From Pluralibacter sp. UBA7423 (GTDB lineage: Bacteria > Pseudomonadota > Gammaproteobacteria > Enterobacterales > Enterobacteriaceae), in assembly GCA_002470465.1 (NCBI GenBank), contig DKMD01000026.1, forward strand, positions 124,001-188,000: a stretch of DNA of 64,000 nucleotides, read 5' to 3'. Position 1 is the stretch's first letter. Each line of letters begins with the position of its first letter. Shown one piece after another: positions 39,685-48,444 of this stretch. Both the position numbers and the translations under genes were made by a program. The notes beneath the pieces were generated by a model. The model saw only the letters and a list, made by a program, of their open reading frames with translations, was not told where the DNA came from and did not search any database.

Positions 39685-40491
39685 ATGAAATTCGTCTCCT
39701 TTAATATCAACGGCCTGCGTGCCCGCCCGCATCAGCTGGAAGCCATCGTTGAGAAGCATCAGCCTGATGTGATCGGCCTTCAGGAAACCAAAGTTCACGA
39801 TGATATGTTCCCGCTCGAAGACGTGGCAAAGCTCGGCTACAACGTGTTTTATCACGGGCAGAAAGGCCACTACGGCGTGGCGCTGCTGACCAAAGAGACC
39901 CCGGTTTCCGTTCGCCGTGGCTTTCCAGGCGACGGTGAAGACGCGCAGCGCCGCATCATTATGGCGGAAGTCCCTTCTGCATTCGGCAACGTGACGGTGA
40001 TTAACGGCTACTTCCCGCAGGGCGAAAGCCGCGACCATCCGCTGAAGTTCCCGGCCAAAGAGCTGTTCTACCAGAACCTGCAGAACTACCTGACGGGCGA
40101 GCTGAAAAAGGAGAATCCGGTGCTGATCATGGGCGACATGAACATCAGCCCGACGGATCTCGATATCGGCATTGGCGAAGAGAACCGCAAGCGCTGGCTG
40201 CGCACCGGAAAGTGCTCGTTCCTGCCGGAAGAGCGTGAATGGATGGAGCGGCTGATGGGCTGGGGTCTGGTGGATACCTTCCGTCACGCCCACCCGGAAA
40301 CGCAGGATAAATTCTCGTGGTTTGACTACCGTTCGAAAGGCTTCGACGACAACCGTGGTCTGCGCATCGATCTGCTGCTGGCAAGCCAGGGCCTGGCGCC
40401 GCACTGCGTTGAGACCGGTATCGACTATGACATCCGCAGCATGGAAAAACCGTCCGATCACGCGCCGGTCTGGGCGACGTTTAAGGGCTGA
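39685..40491 (+). CDS. xthA: Exonuclease III XthA
   Basis: Major AP endonuclease and 3'-5' exonuclease of base excision repair. 268 residues, the enteric length. Active-site residues in place: Asn7 in SFNINGLR, Glu34 in [10 protein letters not shown], Asp and Asn in [12 protein letters not shown] and the His in [11 protein letters not shown]. Single gene with its own terminator. Confidence 0.98.
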   Translation: MKFVSFNINGLRARPHQLEAIVEKHQPDVIGLQETKVHDDMFPLEDVAKLGYNVFYHGQKGHYGVALLTKETPVSVRRGFPGDGEDAQRRIIMAEVPSAFGNVTVINGYFPQGESRDHPLKFPAKELFYQNLQNYLTGELKKENPVLIMGDMNISPTDLDIGIGEENRKRWLRTGKCSFLPEEREWMERLMGWGLVDTFRHAHPETQDKFSWFDYRSKGFDDNRGLRIDLLLASQGLAPHCVETGIDYDIRSMEKPSDHAPVWATFKG

Positions 40492-40500
40492 TTTAGCGCG

Positions 40501-40529
40501 ACCTGACGCCCCCCCGGCGTCAGGTTTTT
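40501..40529 (+). terminator. xthA terminator
   Basis: Perfect 10-bp stem ACCTGACGCC / GGCGTCAGGT around five C, followed by a T run. Confidence 0.93.
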
Positions 40530-40626
40530 CGCAGGCAATCGGCTTTATTTGCGCCATATCAAAGACGTGAATCAGGCAAAGCTTGCTAAAATGCCGCCCC
40601 TCATTGCCTGAACCACGGAGAAACGG

Positions 40627-41324
40627 ATGCCAAAGAAGTTCTGAAAGGGAAAGTCGTTAAGCTTCTGCTCTTTATTGCCCTTTCCGGCATTCTGATTTTC
40701 GCACTTCACCACGGCAGGATGACCGATCCCCTGCTTCATCTGTCACAGCTTCAGACGCTTATTCGCCAGAGCGGCACATTCGGTGCGGCGCTCTACGTTC
40801 TGCTGTTTATTCTCGCGGCGGTCTGTTTTATGCCAGGCAGCCTGCTGGTGATTGCCGGAGGCGTTATTTTTGGCCCGCTTTACGGCACGCTGCTTTCCGT
40901 GGTGGCATCGACGCTGGCAAGCTCCCTCTGCTTCTTGCTTGCGCGAGCGCTGGGTCGCGATCTGCTGGTACACGCCTTCGGGCAGAGCGCCGTTTTTCAG
41001 GCCATAGAAAACGGTATCCACCGACACGGCGTGGACTTTCTGCTGTTTACCCGCCTGATTCCGCTGTTTCCCTGGACGCTGCAGAATTACGCCTACGGCC
41101 TCACCGCCATCGCCTTCTGGCCGTTTACCCTGATATCCATCCTGACCACCTTTCCGGGACTGCTGATTTATACGCTGATGGCTGACGATCTCGCCACTCA
41201 TGGCGTTACACACCTGTTTTTCCTGAAGCTCTGCGTGGCGGGCGCTCTCCTTTTCATGCTCGTCCGGACTGCGAAAGCGTGGGCGCGCCGCAAGGGCGTA
41301 AGCGCCACAGGGTTATCGCAATGA
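40627..41324 (+). CDS. ydjX: YdjX, TVP38/TMEM64-family membrane protein, with an apparent frameshift at its start
   Basis: SNARE-associated/DedA-like (TVP38) inner membrane protein. The natural start seems to be the ATG at 40627, nine bases after GGAG, but it reads MPKKF and stops. With one extra A in the run at 40632-40634 it would read MPKEVLKGKVVKLLLFIALS and continue into the intact frame, giving about 231 residues (E. coli 236). As written, the first in-frame ATG is 40719 (201 residues), which loses the first membrane helix and has a poor ribosome site. The VTT core is intact: FMPGSLLVIAGGVIFGP and FLLFTRLIPLFPWTLQNYAYG. Either a recent mutation or a sequencing error. Confidence 0.85.
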
Positions 41325-42007
41325 ACCGGGTTTACCGCATCGCTTTGCTGGTGCTGCTCTGCGCGCTGGTGGCGGCCTGGTGGATTTCCCCGACGGTCAG
41401 AACGCTGGTGAACGGCAGCCTCGCCGCCTTCGCCACCCTCGATCAAGCGGCAATCGAGCGCTTTATCCGCGCATGGGGGCCGCAGGCTGCTGCCGTGTCG
41501 TTCTTCCTGATGATTTTGCAGGCTATCGTTGCCCCGCTGCCCGCCTTTCTGATTACCTTCGCCAACGCCTCGCTATTTGGTGCCTTCTCGGGCGGTATAT
41601 TGTCCTGGACCAGCTCCATGGCGGGTGCCGCATTCTGCTTTTATCTTGCCCGTATTCTCGGACGCGATGCGGTGGAAAAACTCACCGGCAAAACCGTACT
41701 GGAAAGCGTGGACAGCTTTTTTACCCGCTATGGCAAACACACTATTCTGATTTGCCGCCTGCTGCCCTTCGTGCCGTTCGACCCGGTGAGCTACGCCGCC
41801 GGGCTGACGTCCCTGCGCTTTCGCGCCTTTTTTGTCGCGACCGGAATCGGCCAGTTGCCCGCCACCATCGTCTATTCCTGCGTCGGCAGCATGCTGACCG
41901 GCGGCACTTACTGGCTGGTTACCGGCCTGCTGATCGCTTTTGCCCTGGCTATCCTCATTGTGATGGTCAAAAAAATTACCCAACAACGCCAGAAGAGACG
42001 CCACTGA
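41321..42007 (+). CDS. ydjZ: YdjZ, TVP38/TMEM64-family membrane protein
   Basis: 228 residues; the start overlaps the ydjX stop (ATGA). A paralogue of ydjX: VTT domain with PLPAFLITFANASLFGAFSGG, LARILGRDA and ICRLLPFVPFDPVSYAAGLT. Five or six membrane spans. In E. coli ydjY (ferredoxin-like) lies between the two; here it is absent. Function unknown; the family is linked to lipid scrambling or selenite uptake in various reports. Its stop shares a base with the ynjB start. Confidence 0.9.
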   Translation: MNRVYRIALLVLLCALVAAWWISPTVRTLVNGSLAAFATLDQAAIERFIRAWGPQAAAVSFFLMILQAIVAPLPAFLITFANASLFGAFSGGILSWTSSMAGAAFCFYLARILGRDAVEKLTGKTVLESVDSFFTRYGKHTILICRLLPFVPFDPVSYAAGLTSLRFRAFFVATGIGQLPATIVYSCVGSMLTGGTYWLVTGLLIAFALAILIVMVKKITQQRQKRRH

Positions 42008-43170
42008 TGCCAACATTTTCCCGGAGTATGTTATGGATGACGCTGCTGGCGGTTACGCCGTGTGCATTCGCATCCACGCAGTGGCAGCAAACTGAACAGG
42101 AGGCGCGCGGGCAGACCGTGTGGTTCAACGCCTGGGGTGGCGACCCGGCGGTTAACCGCTATCTCGACTGGGCCAGTAGCGAGGTCAAACGCGACTATGG
42201 CGTTACCCTGAAAATCGTGCGCCTTGCCGACGCCGCAGACGCAGTAAAGCGCATTCAGACGGAAGCGAAGGCCGGGCGGACCAAAGGGGGCTCGGTGGAT
42301 TTGCTGTGGGTCAACGGCGAAAACTTCCGTACCCTGAAAGAGGCAAATTTACTGCAAACGGGCTGGGCGCAGCAGCTGCCAAACTGGCGCTATGTCGATC
42401 TGCAAAAGCCGGTGCGGGAAGATTTTTCCATACCGACCGACGGGGCGGAATCCCCCTGGGGCAGTGCACAGCTGACGTTCATTGCCCGCCGGGAACAAAC
42501 CCCGCAGCCGCCGCAAACGCCTCAGGAGTTACTCACTTTTGCCACGGCGCATCCGGGCACGGTAACCTATCCTCGCCCGCCGGACTTCACCGCCACGGCT
42601 TTTCTGGAGCAGCTCTTGCTGACTCTGACGCAGCAGCCTGATGCGCTGAAACAACCTCCTGACCAGGCGACATTTGCTAACGTCACTGCGCCGCTGTGGT
42701 CGTATTTAGACAAGCTCCACCCGCAGCTATGGCGTAAAGGCAGCGACTTCCCAGCATCGCCCGCCCGCATGGATGACATGCTTGCCAACGGCACGCTGCA
42801 CCTGTCGCTGACCTTTAATCCTGCACACGCCAGCCAGAAAGTCGCTCGCGGCGAACTGCCAAAGGACAGCTACAGCTTCGGTTTTGCCCAGGGCATGATT
42901 GGCAACGTGCATTTTGTCGCCATTCCGGCCAACGCCCGTTCTGCGGCAGGGGCAAAAGTGGTGGCGAATTTCCTGCTTTCACCGCAGGCTCAGCAGCATA
43001 AAGCCGATCCTGCCGTCTGGGGCGATCCGACCGTCCTTGATATCCAAAAACTCCCCCACCCCTGGCCTGCCGCACAGGCAGAAACTGCTCCGCCGGTACT
43101 GGCTGAACCGCACGCCGCCTGGGTTAACGCGCTGGAGCAGGAATGGCTGCGCCGCTACGGTACGCACTGA
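42007..43170 (+). CDS. ynjB: YnjB, periplasmic solute-binding protein of the YnjBCD ABC transporter
   Basis: 387 residues (E. coli 388). Signal peptide MPTFSRSMLWMTLLAVTPCAFA with a probable cut after FAS. Binding-protein family 1 type: VWFNAWGGDPAVNRYLDWAS, VDLLWVNGENF and the C-terminal FLLSPQAQQHKADPAVWGDP. The ligand is not known. The 28-base overlap with ynjC and one-base overlap with ydjZ show a single operon from ydjX. The long in-frame upstream opening is not coding. Confidence 0.94.
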   Translation: MPTFSRSMLWMTLLAVTPCAFASTQWQQTEQEARGQTVWFNAWGGDPAVNRYLDWASSEVKRDYGVTLKIVRLADAADAVKRIQTEAKAGRTKGGSVDLLWVNGENFRTLKEANLLQTGWAQQLPNWRYVDLQKPVREDFSIPTDGAESPWGSAQLTFIARREQTPQPPQTPQELLTFATAHPGTVTYPRPPDFTATAFLEQLLLTLTQQPDALKQPPDQATFANVTAPLWSYLDKLHPQLWRKGSDFPASPARMDDMLANGTLHLSLTFNPAHASQKVARGELPKDSYSFGFAQGMIGNVHFVAIPANARSAAGAKVVANFLLSPQAQQHKADPAVWGDPTVLDIQKLPHPWPAAQAETAPPVLAEPHAAWVNALEQEWLRRYGTH

Positions 43171-44678
43171 CTGGCCTGCTGTGGGCCGCGATGGGGCTGA
43201 TTTATCTGCCGCTGCTGCCCGCCGCCGTTCAGCTTCTCACGCCCGCGTTTTCGCCTGGTAACTGGCAATCGCTGTTCAGCGATCCGCAGCTTTGGCAGGC
43301 AACGCTTGCAACGCTGATATCCACGCTGACGGCCGTTTTCGGCGCGTTGATTATCGCGTTCTGCGTAGTGGCGGCCCTGTGGCCTTCCCGTGGCTGGCAG
43401 CGGCTGGCGGTGCGCCTTCCGCTCATGCTGGCGGTGCCTCACGTGGCCTTCGCCAGCGCAGCCCTTCTGCTGTTCGCTGAAGGCGGCTGGCTGTTTCGCC
43501 AGTTTCCCCAGCTCACGCCGCCGATTGACCGCTACGGCATTGGACTCGGCCTGACGCTGGCGGTGAAGGAGAGTGTCTTTTTGCTGTGGGCGATGTACGC
43601 CCTGCTCGGGGAGAAACGGCTGGCGGAGCAAAGCCTGACGCTGCGCAGCCAGGGCTATGGCCGCTGGCAGTGCCTGGCCTGGATTATCCTGCCGCAGCTT
43701 TTGCCACAGCTACGCGTCGTGCTACTGGCGACTACCGCCTGGACGTTGTCGGCGGTGGATGTCGCGTTAATTCTCGGGCCTGGCAATCCGCCGACGCTTG
43801 CGGTGCTGGCGTGGCAGTGGCTTTCGCAGGGGAACGAGCAGCAGCAGGCCCTGGGCGCTCTGGTCTGCCTGCTTTTGTTATTTCTGCTGGCAACGCTGAT
43901 GCTGCTGGCTCATCTACTGTGGCGTCTGTTTCGTACCCAAATCCCTGACTTTGGCGGCGTTCGCCATTCCCGGGCGTTTGCCCTGCCGGGGATAGCCCTG
44001 AGCGGTCTGCTGTCTCTGAGCGGCCTGCTTTGTGTGGTGACCCTGGCGTTACTGGCCGATGGTGAAATGGCAACCACCGACAATATCGCTGCCAGCTTAT
44101 GGCTGGGGCTGGCGTCCGCTTCGATCGGCGTAGTGCTTTGCTTACTCTGGCTGGAGTTCGGGGCAAAGCGCTTCACCGCCTGGGTGTGGCTGCCGCTGGT
44201 GCTGCCTGCCCTCCCGCTCGCCGCCGGGCAGTATCAGCTGGCGCTGCTAAGCTTTCAGGACGGTGAGTGGCTGACGGTGCTGTGGGGGCACCTTCTGTGG
44301 GTCGTGCCCTGGATGCTGTTTATCCTGCAACCGGCCTGGCAGCGCCTTGACCCCAGGCTCACGACCATTGCCCGGACATTAGGCTGGAGCCGCTGGCGCG
44401 GCTTCTGGCTGATGAAATGCCCACTGCTACTGCGCCCGCTGCTGGCGGCGCTGGCGGTCGGTTTTTCGGTCAGCATCGCGCAATATTTACCAACGGTCTG
44501 GCTCAGCGCCGGACGTATCGCCACGCTGACTACCGAGGCGGTGGCACTCAGCAGCGGCGGCAGCACGCCGATGCTTGCCGCTGAGGCCCTGTGGCAGCTT
44601 TTGCTTCCCGGCATGATCTTCCTGGCTGTCGCGCTGATGCTGCGCATAGTGGGACATTATCGACAAGGACTTCGCTGA
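43143..44678 (+). CDS. ynjC: YnjC, ABC transporter permease (fused double domain)
   Basis: 511 residues, as in E. coli, with about twelve membrane spans in two halves, each with an EAA-type loop (RSQGYGRWQCLAWIILPQ in the first, RTLGWSRWRGFWLMKCPLLLRP in the second). It thus works as both permeases, like thiamine (ThiP) and iron (SfuB) exporters' importer relatives. Start overlaps ynjB by 28 bases; stop overlaps ynjD. Confidence 0.94.
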   Translation: MAAPLRYALTGLLWAAMGLIYLPLLPAAVQLLTPAFSPGNWQSLFSDPQLWQATLATLISTLTAVFGALIIAFCVVAALWPSRGWQRLAVRLPLMLAVPHVAFASAALLLFAEGGWLFRQFPQLTPPIDRYGIGLGLTLAVKESVFLLWAMYALLGEKRLAEQSLTLRSQGYGRWQCLAWIILPQLLPQLRVVLLATTAWTLSAVDVALILGPGNPPTLAVLAWQWLSQGNEQQQALGALVCLLLLFLLATLMLLAHLLWRLFRTQIPDFGGVRHSRAFALPGIALSGLLSLSGLLCVVTLALLADGEMATTDNIAASLWLGLASASIGVVLCLLWLEFGAKRFTAWVWLPLVLPALPLAAGQYQLALLSFQDGEWLTVLWGHLLWVVPWMLFILQPAWQRLDPRLTTIARTLGWSRWRGFWLMKCPLLLRPLLAALAVGFSVSIAQYLPTVWLSAGRIATLTTEAVALSSGGSTPMLAAEALWQLLLPGMIFLAVALMLRIVGHYRQGLR

Positions 44679-45310
44679 TGCTAAAAGTAGACAACCTCTC
44701 TCTGAGATATGCGCACGAGACGCTGCTCAACAACGTCAGTTTTCACGCCAACAACGGCGAGATTCTGACCCTGATGGGCGTTTCCGGTAGCGGTAAATCT
44801 ACGCTGCTTAACTGGATAGTGGGAGCGTCGGAGAACAACCTGCATGCCAGCGGAGCGCTGTGGCTCAACGACAGGCGCTGCGACATCCTGCCAACGGAAG
44901 CGCGGCGGATCGGCATTCTGTTTCAGGATGCGCTGCTGTTTGACCACTTCAGCGTTGGGCAAAATTTGCTGCTCGCCCTGCCCGGTTCCGTGCCCCGTAG
45001 CCTTCGTCGGCAAAAGGCGGAGGCCGCACTTGAGTACGCCGGGCTGAGCGGCTTTTATTCCCGCGATCCGGCCACGCTTTCCGGCGGCCAACGGGCGCGC
45101 GTCGCGCTGCTGCGTTCGCTGCTAGCTGAGCCCGAAGCGCTGCTGCTTGATGAACCCTTCAGCGGGCTGGATGCCGTCCTGCGCGACAGCTTCCGCCAGT
45201 GGGTTTTCGCTGAAATTAAGCAGCGGCAGATCCCGGTCATTCTGGTGACCCACGACGTCGCCGACATCCCGCCGGGAGGACGCTGTATGCGCCTTGAAAG
45301 CTGGCGCTAA
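44678..45310 (+). CDS. ynjD: YnjD, ABC transporter ATP-binding protein
   Basis: 210-residue ATPase. Walker A GVSGSGKSTLLNW, signature LSGGQRARVALLRSLLAEPEALLLDEPF including Walker B, and the H-loop LVTHDVAD. Start ATG at 44678 is one base from the ynjC stop; the longer opening is not used. The protein is short, lacking the C-terminal regulatory domain found in PotA/ThiQ relatives. Confidence 0.94.
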   Translation: MLKVDNLSLRYAHETLLNNVSFHANNGEILTLMGVSGSGKSTLLNWIVGASENNLHASGALWLNDRRCDILPTEARRIGILFQDALLFDHFSVGQNLLLALPGSVPRSLRRQKAEAALEYAGLSGFYSRDPATLSGGQRARVALLRSLLAEPEALLLDEPFSGLDAVLRDSFRQWVFAEIKQRQIPVILVTHDVADIPPGGRCMRLESWR

Positions 45311-45385
45311 ACTGCGCTAACGCAAGGATTTTCTGCATCCGGAGGTTCAGAATGTCGCTTCAATTTTCTTCTGACGGGCAATTCG

Positions 45386-46693
45386 ATGAAACGTGTTTCT
45401 CAACTGACCGCGCTGGCCCTGCTGATCGGGCTTTCCTCTTCGGTTTCTTTCGCGGCTGATATGGCCTCTTCCCTCACGCTCAGCGAGCTGCAGCAGCAAA
45501 AAGGTGTCGCTATTGATACGCGCCTCAGCGCTTTTTACAACGGCTGGCCGCACACGCTGAACGGGCCGGAAGGCCATGAACCGGCGGCGCTGAACCTCTC
45601 GGCAACCTGGCTTTCTGCAATGAACGACGCGCAGCTGACCGACTGGATTAAACAACACAAGCTTCAGCCGTCCACGCCTGTCGCTTTGTACGGCGCGGAA
45701 AACGATAACGCCGCCGTAGCTGAACGTCTGAAAAAAGCCGGTATCGCGCACGTTAGCCTGCTCGGCGATGCGCTGACTCAGCCCGATCGTCTGCAAAAGC
45801 TGCCGCACTTCGAACAGCTGGTGTACCCGCAGTGGCTGCATGATTTGCAGCAAGGAAAAGCCGTAACCGCGGCACCGAAAGGTGACTGGAAGGTTATTGA
45901 AGCCGCCTGGGGCGCGCCGAAATTTTATCTGCTGAACCACATCCCGGGCGCGGGCTACATCAATACCAACGACGTCGAAAGCGAGCCGCTGTGGAACAAA
46001 GTGTCTGACGACAAGCTGAAGGCGCTGATGGCGAAGCAAGGCATTCGCCACGACACCACGGTAATTCTCTATGGCCGTGACGTCTACGCCGCCGCGCGCG
46101 TGGCGCAGATTCTGCTGTATGCCGGGGTGAAGGACGTTCGCCTGCTGGACGGCGGCTGGAAAACCTGGTCCGACGCGGATCTCCCCATCGAACGCGGTAC
46201 GCCGGGTAAAGTGAAAGCGGAACCGGATTTCGGTGCCACCATTCCGGGTCAGCCACAGCTGATGCTGAATGAAGAACAGGCGCGCAGCCTGCTGCATCGC
46301 AAGGACGCCTCCCTGGTGAGCATTCGTTCCTGGCCTGAGTTTATCGGCACCACCAGCGGCTACAGCTACATCAAGCCAAAAGGTGAGATTGCCGGGGCTC
46401 GCTGGGGCCATGCAGGCAGTGACTCCACCCATATGGAAGATTTTCATAACCCGGACGGCACCATGCGCAGCGCCGACGACATCGCTGCAATGTGGGCCGA
46501 ATGGCACATTCTGCCGTCGCAGCAGGTCTCGTTCTACTGCGGCACCGGCTGGCGTGCGTCAGAAACCTTTATGTATGCCCGCGCCATGGGCTGGCAGAAC
46601 GTTTCGGTGTACGACGGCGGCTGGTACGAATGGAGCCAGAACGCGAAAAACCCGGTCAGCAGCGGCGAACGCGGACCGGATTCAACGCTTTAA
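45386..46693 (+). CDS. ynjE: YnjE, three-domain periplasmic-type rhodanese (sulfurtransferase)
   Basis: 435 residues. Signal peptide-like start MKRVSQLTALALLIGLSSSV, then three rhodanese domains; only the last has an active-site cysteine, in SFYCGTGWRASETF. E. coli YnjE is a 3-mercaptopyruvate sulfurtransferase supplying sulfur for molybdopterin in vitro. It follows the ynjBCD transporter by 75 bases, which suggests the transporter handles a sulfur compound (inference). Confidence 0.95.
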   Translation: MKRVSQLTALALLIGLSSSVSFAADMASSLTLSELQQQKGVAIDTRLSAFYNGWPHTLNGPEGHEPAALNLSATWLSAMNDAQLTDWIKQHKLQPSTPVALYGAENDNAAVAERLKKAGIAHVSLLGDALTQPDRLQKLPHFEQLVYPQWLHDLQQGKAVTAAPKGDWKVIEAAWGAPKFYLLNHIPGAGYINTNDVESEPLWNKVSDDKLKALMAKQGIRHDTTVILYGRDVYAAARVAQILLYAGVKDVRLLDGGWKTWSDADLPIERGTPGKVKAEPDFGATIPGQPQLMLNEEQARSLLHRKDASLVSIRSWPEFIGTTSGYSYIKPKGEIAGARWGHAGSDSTHMEDFHNPDGTMRSADDIAAMWAEWHILPSQQVSFYCGTGWRASETFMYARAMGWQNVSVYDGGWYEWSQNAKNPVSSGERGPDSTL

Positions 46694-46719
46694 TGTTTTT
46701 TGCGCGGTGATGAGATAAA

Positions 46720-46749
46720 GCAAAGCGGCAACTCAGGTTGCCGCTTTGC
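46720..46749. terminator. Bidirectional terminator between ynjE and ynjF
   Basis: Perfect 13-bp stem GCAAAGCGGCAAC / GTTGCCGCTTTGC with a 4-base loop. T-rich after both arms. Confidence 0.88.
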
Positions 46750-46799
46750 TTCCTCTCCAATAGAGAGAGCGTCGAGTATGAGCATCAGGCCGCCAGGCA

Positions 46800-47411
46800 T
46801 TACAAACGTGACAACGTTAAATACCCACTCCACACCCGCGTCAGCGTCGTCAGCCAACACAGCGCGCCAAACACCCACGCCAGCCAGGCAAACGCCTGTG
46901 GGAAAAGACAGCCCAGCACAAACAGCGCGATAGTTTCCGTGCCTTCCGTTAAGCCGCCAAGATAATAAAACGACTTATGTGCATAGCCAGGGTTGTCGAT
47001 ATTGTGCTTAGCCGCCAGCGCCGCAAAAGCTAAAAAGCTGCTGCCGGTCCCGATAAAGGCAAACAGCAGCCAGCCGCCTGCCAGCGCATTGGCCTGCGGA
47101 TCGGCCAGAATAAACCCGAACGGCACCAGCGCATAAAACAGAAAATCCAGCGCGATATCGAGGAAGCCTCCGGCATCGGTCAGCCCTCGCCGTCGCGCCA
47201 GCGCGCCGTCCAGCCCGTCGAGCACGCGGTTAAGCGCAATCGCGACCAGAGCGGGAAGATACCAGCCAAGCGCCAGCAGCGGCAGCGCCAGCACGCCAAT
47301 AGCGAACCCAACCAGCGTAATGCCGTCTGGCGTGATGCCCGGCCTGTCGAGCTTTTCCGCCAGCTGATTGAGCCGCGGCTTGATGCGGGGATGAAGATGA
47401 TGGTCAAGCAT
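46800..47411 (-). CDS. ynjF: YnjF, CDP-alcohol phosphatidyltransferase
   Basis: 203 residues, polytopic membrane enzyme. The full family motif D-x2-DG-x2-AR-x8-G-x3-D-x3-D is visible in RVLDGLDGALARRRGLTDAG and the following GFLDIALD. Five or six membrane spans. Its alcohol acceptor is unknown. It overlaps the upstream ynjA-like gene by eight bases. Confidence 0.93.
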   Translation of the reverse strand: MLDHHLHPRIKPRLNQLAEKLDRPGITPDGITLVGFAIGVLALPLLALGWYLPALVAIALNRVLDGLDGALARRRGLTDAGGFLDIALDFLFYALVPFGFILADPQANALAGGWLLFAFIGTGSSFLAFAALAAKHNIDNPGYAHKSFYYLGGLTEGTETIALFVLGCLFPQAFAWLAWVFGALCWLTTLTRVWSGYLTLSRL

Positions 47412-48003
47412 GCGGTTTCCCCTGCGCGTCGCATAATCCCTGCGAAGGGATCTCCAGCGCAGCGTTAAAGCGCGCGGAAAGGTTCTGGAACGCCACCAGC
47501 GCGGTCATCTCGCAGATAGCCTCATCATCGTAATACTGTTTCAACGCCGCCTTTTGCTCATCGCTAATCCGCGGCGGCGTGGCGGTCATCGCTTCGGCAT
47601 AGTCCAGCGCCGCACGCTCCCCACCCGTGAACAGTGCTGAGCTACGCCACTCTGCAACCGCCTGCACTTTTTCCAGCGCATTGCAGCGCTGTGCCAGCCG
47701 GAGGCTGTTAGCATCAATGCAAAATGCGCAGTCGCACTGCTGAGAAACCCGGGTCATCAGCAGCGCGCGCAGTTCGGGGGAAAGGCGCGCTTGCTTTCGT
47801 TCCAGCCAGCCGACAAACAGCGCCACCAGCCAGAACAGGCGCGGCATCCTTCCCCACAAGCGTGTGGGATTCAGTACGTCACCATAATGTTTCTTCTGCA
47901 TTTTCACGACAGGCGCAAGCGAGGCAGGAATTTTGCTCAGCGGCGGCACCCACGGTTGACGGTTTTTCACCCGAACACTCCAGTCGATCTTCTGATTTTT
48001 CAA
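47404..48003 (-). CDS. ynjA: YnjA-like carboxymuconolactone decarboxylase / AhpD-type protein
   Basis: 199 residues. From about residue 19 it follows E. coli YnjA (PPLSKIPASLAP, KHYGDVLNPTRLWGRMPRLFWLV, ALEIPSQGLC). The AhpD-type CxxC is seen in CDCAFCIDANSLRLA with the downstream His position replaced. This CxxC suggests peroxidase or thiol chemistry. In E. coli ynjA precedes ynjB; here it has moved to an operon with ynjF on the other strand. The N-terminus is about 17 residues longer than in E. coli. Confidence 0.87.
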   Translation of the reverse strand: MKNQKIDWSVRVKNRQPWVPPLSKIPASLAPVVKMQKKHYGDVLNPTRLWGRMPRLFWLVALFVGWLERKQARLSPELRALLMTRVSQQCDCAFCIDANSLRLAQRCNALEKVQAVAEWRSSALFTGGERAALDYAEAMTATPPRISDEQKAALKQYYDDEAICEMTALVAFQNLSARFNAALEIPSQGLCDAQGKPHA

Positions 48004-48048
48004 CGGCAGAGATAGTATGACACGCTCATTAAAGGAACCTTGACCTCA

Positions 48049-48444
48049 ATGCTGAAAACAATTGATGTGGTAGCGGCAATTATCGAACGCGACGGGCTGA
48101 TTTTACTGGCTCAGCGCCCGGCTCATGCCGACCAGCCGGGAATGTGGGAATTTCCGGGTGGAAAAGTCGAACCCGGGGAAACGCAGCCCGAAGCCCTGAT
48201 ACGTGAGCTGAAGGAAGAACTGGGGATTGAGGCTTGCCCTGCTGCCTATGTGGCGAGCCATCAGCGGGAAGTTTCCGGACGTATGATTAATTTGCACGCA
48301 TGGCACGTGCCTGACTTCAGCGGTGAACCGATCGCCTTTGAGCACAGCGAACTGGTCTGGGTGAGGCCCGAAGCGGCGTATCAGCGGGATCTGGCTCCCG
48401 CCGACGTTCCGCTGCTGGATGCGTTCATTACAGCGAAGCGGTAA
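48049..48444 (+). CDS. nudG: CTP / 5-hydroxy-CTP pyrophosphatase NudG
   Basis: 131-residue Nudix hydrolase that cleans oxidised pyrimidine nucleotides. The Nudix box runs through GGKVEPGETQPEALIRELKE and EELGI, matching GX5EX7REUXEEXGU. A TTG at 48040 is possible as start and has closer spacing to AAAGGA, but ATG gives the E. coli-like N-terminus. Confidence 0.94.
   Translation: MLKTIDVVAAIIERDGLILLAQRPAHADQPGMWEFPGGKVEPGETQPEALIRELKEELGIEACPAAYVASHQREVSGRMINLHAWHVPDFSGEPIAFEHSELVWVRPEAAYQRDLAPADVPLLDAFITAKR

Noticed and set aside
41380..42006. Long N-terminal extension of ynjB through ydjZ
   Set aside because: The ATG at 42007 begins a clear signal peptide and ydjZ is coded in another frame over this stretch.
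45347..46507. A 386-codon open frame antisense to ynjE
   Set aside because: Same cause; ynjE on the plus strand has a signal peptide, family length and active-site motif, so the opposite frame is a shadow.
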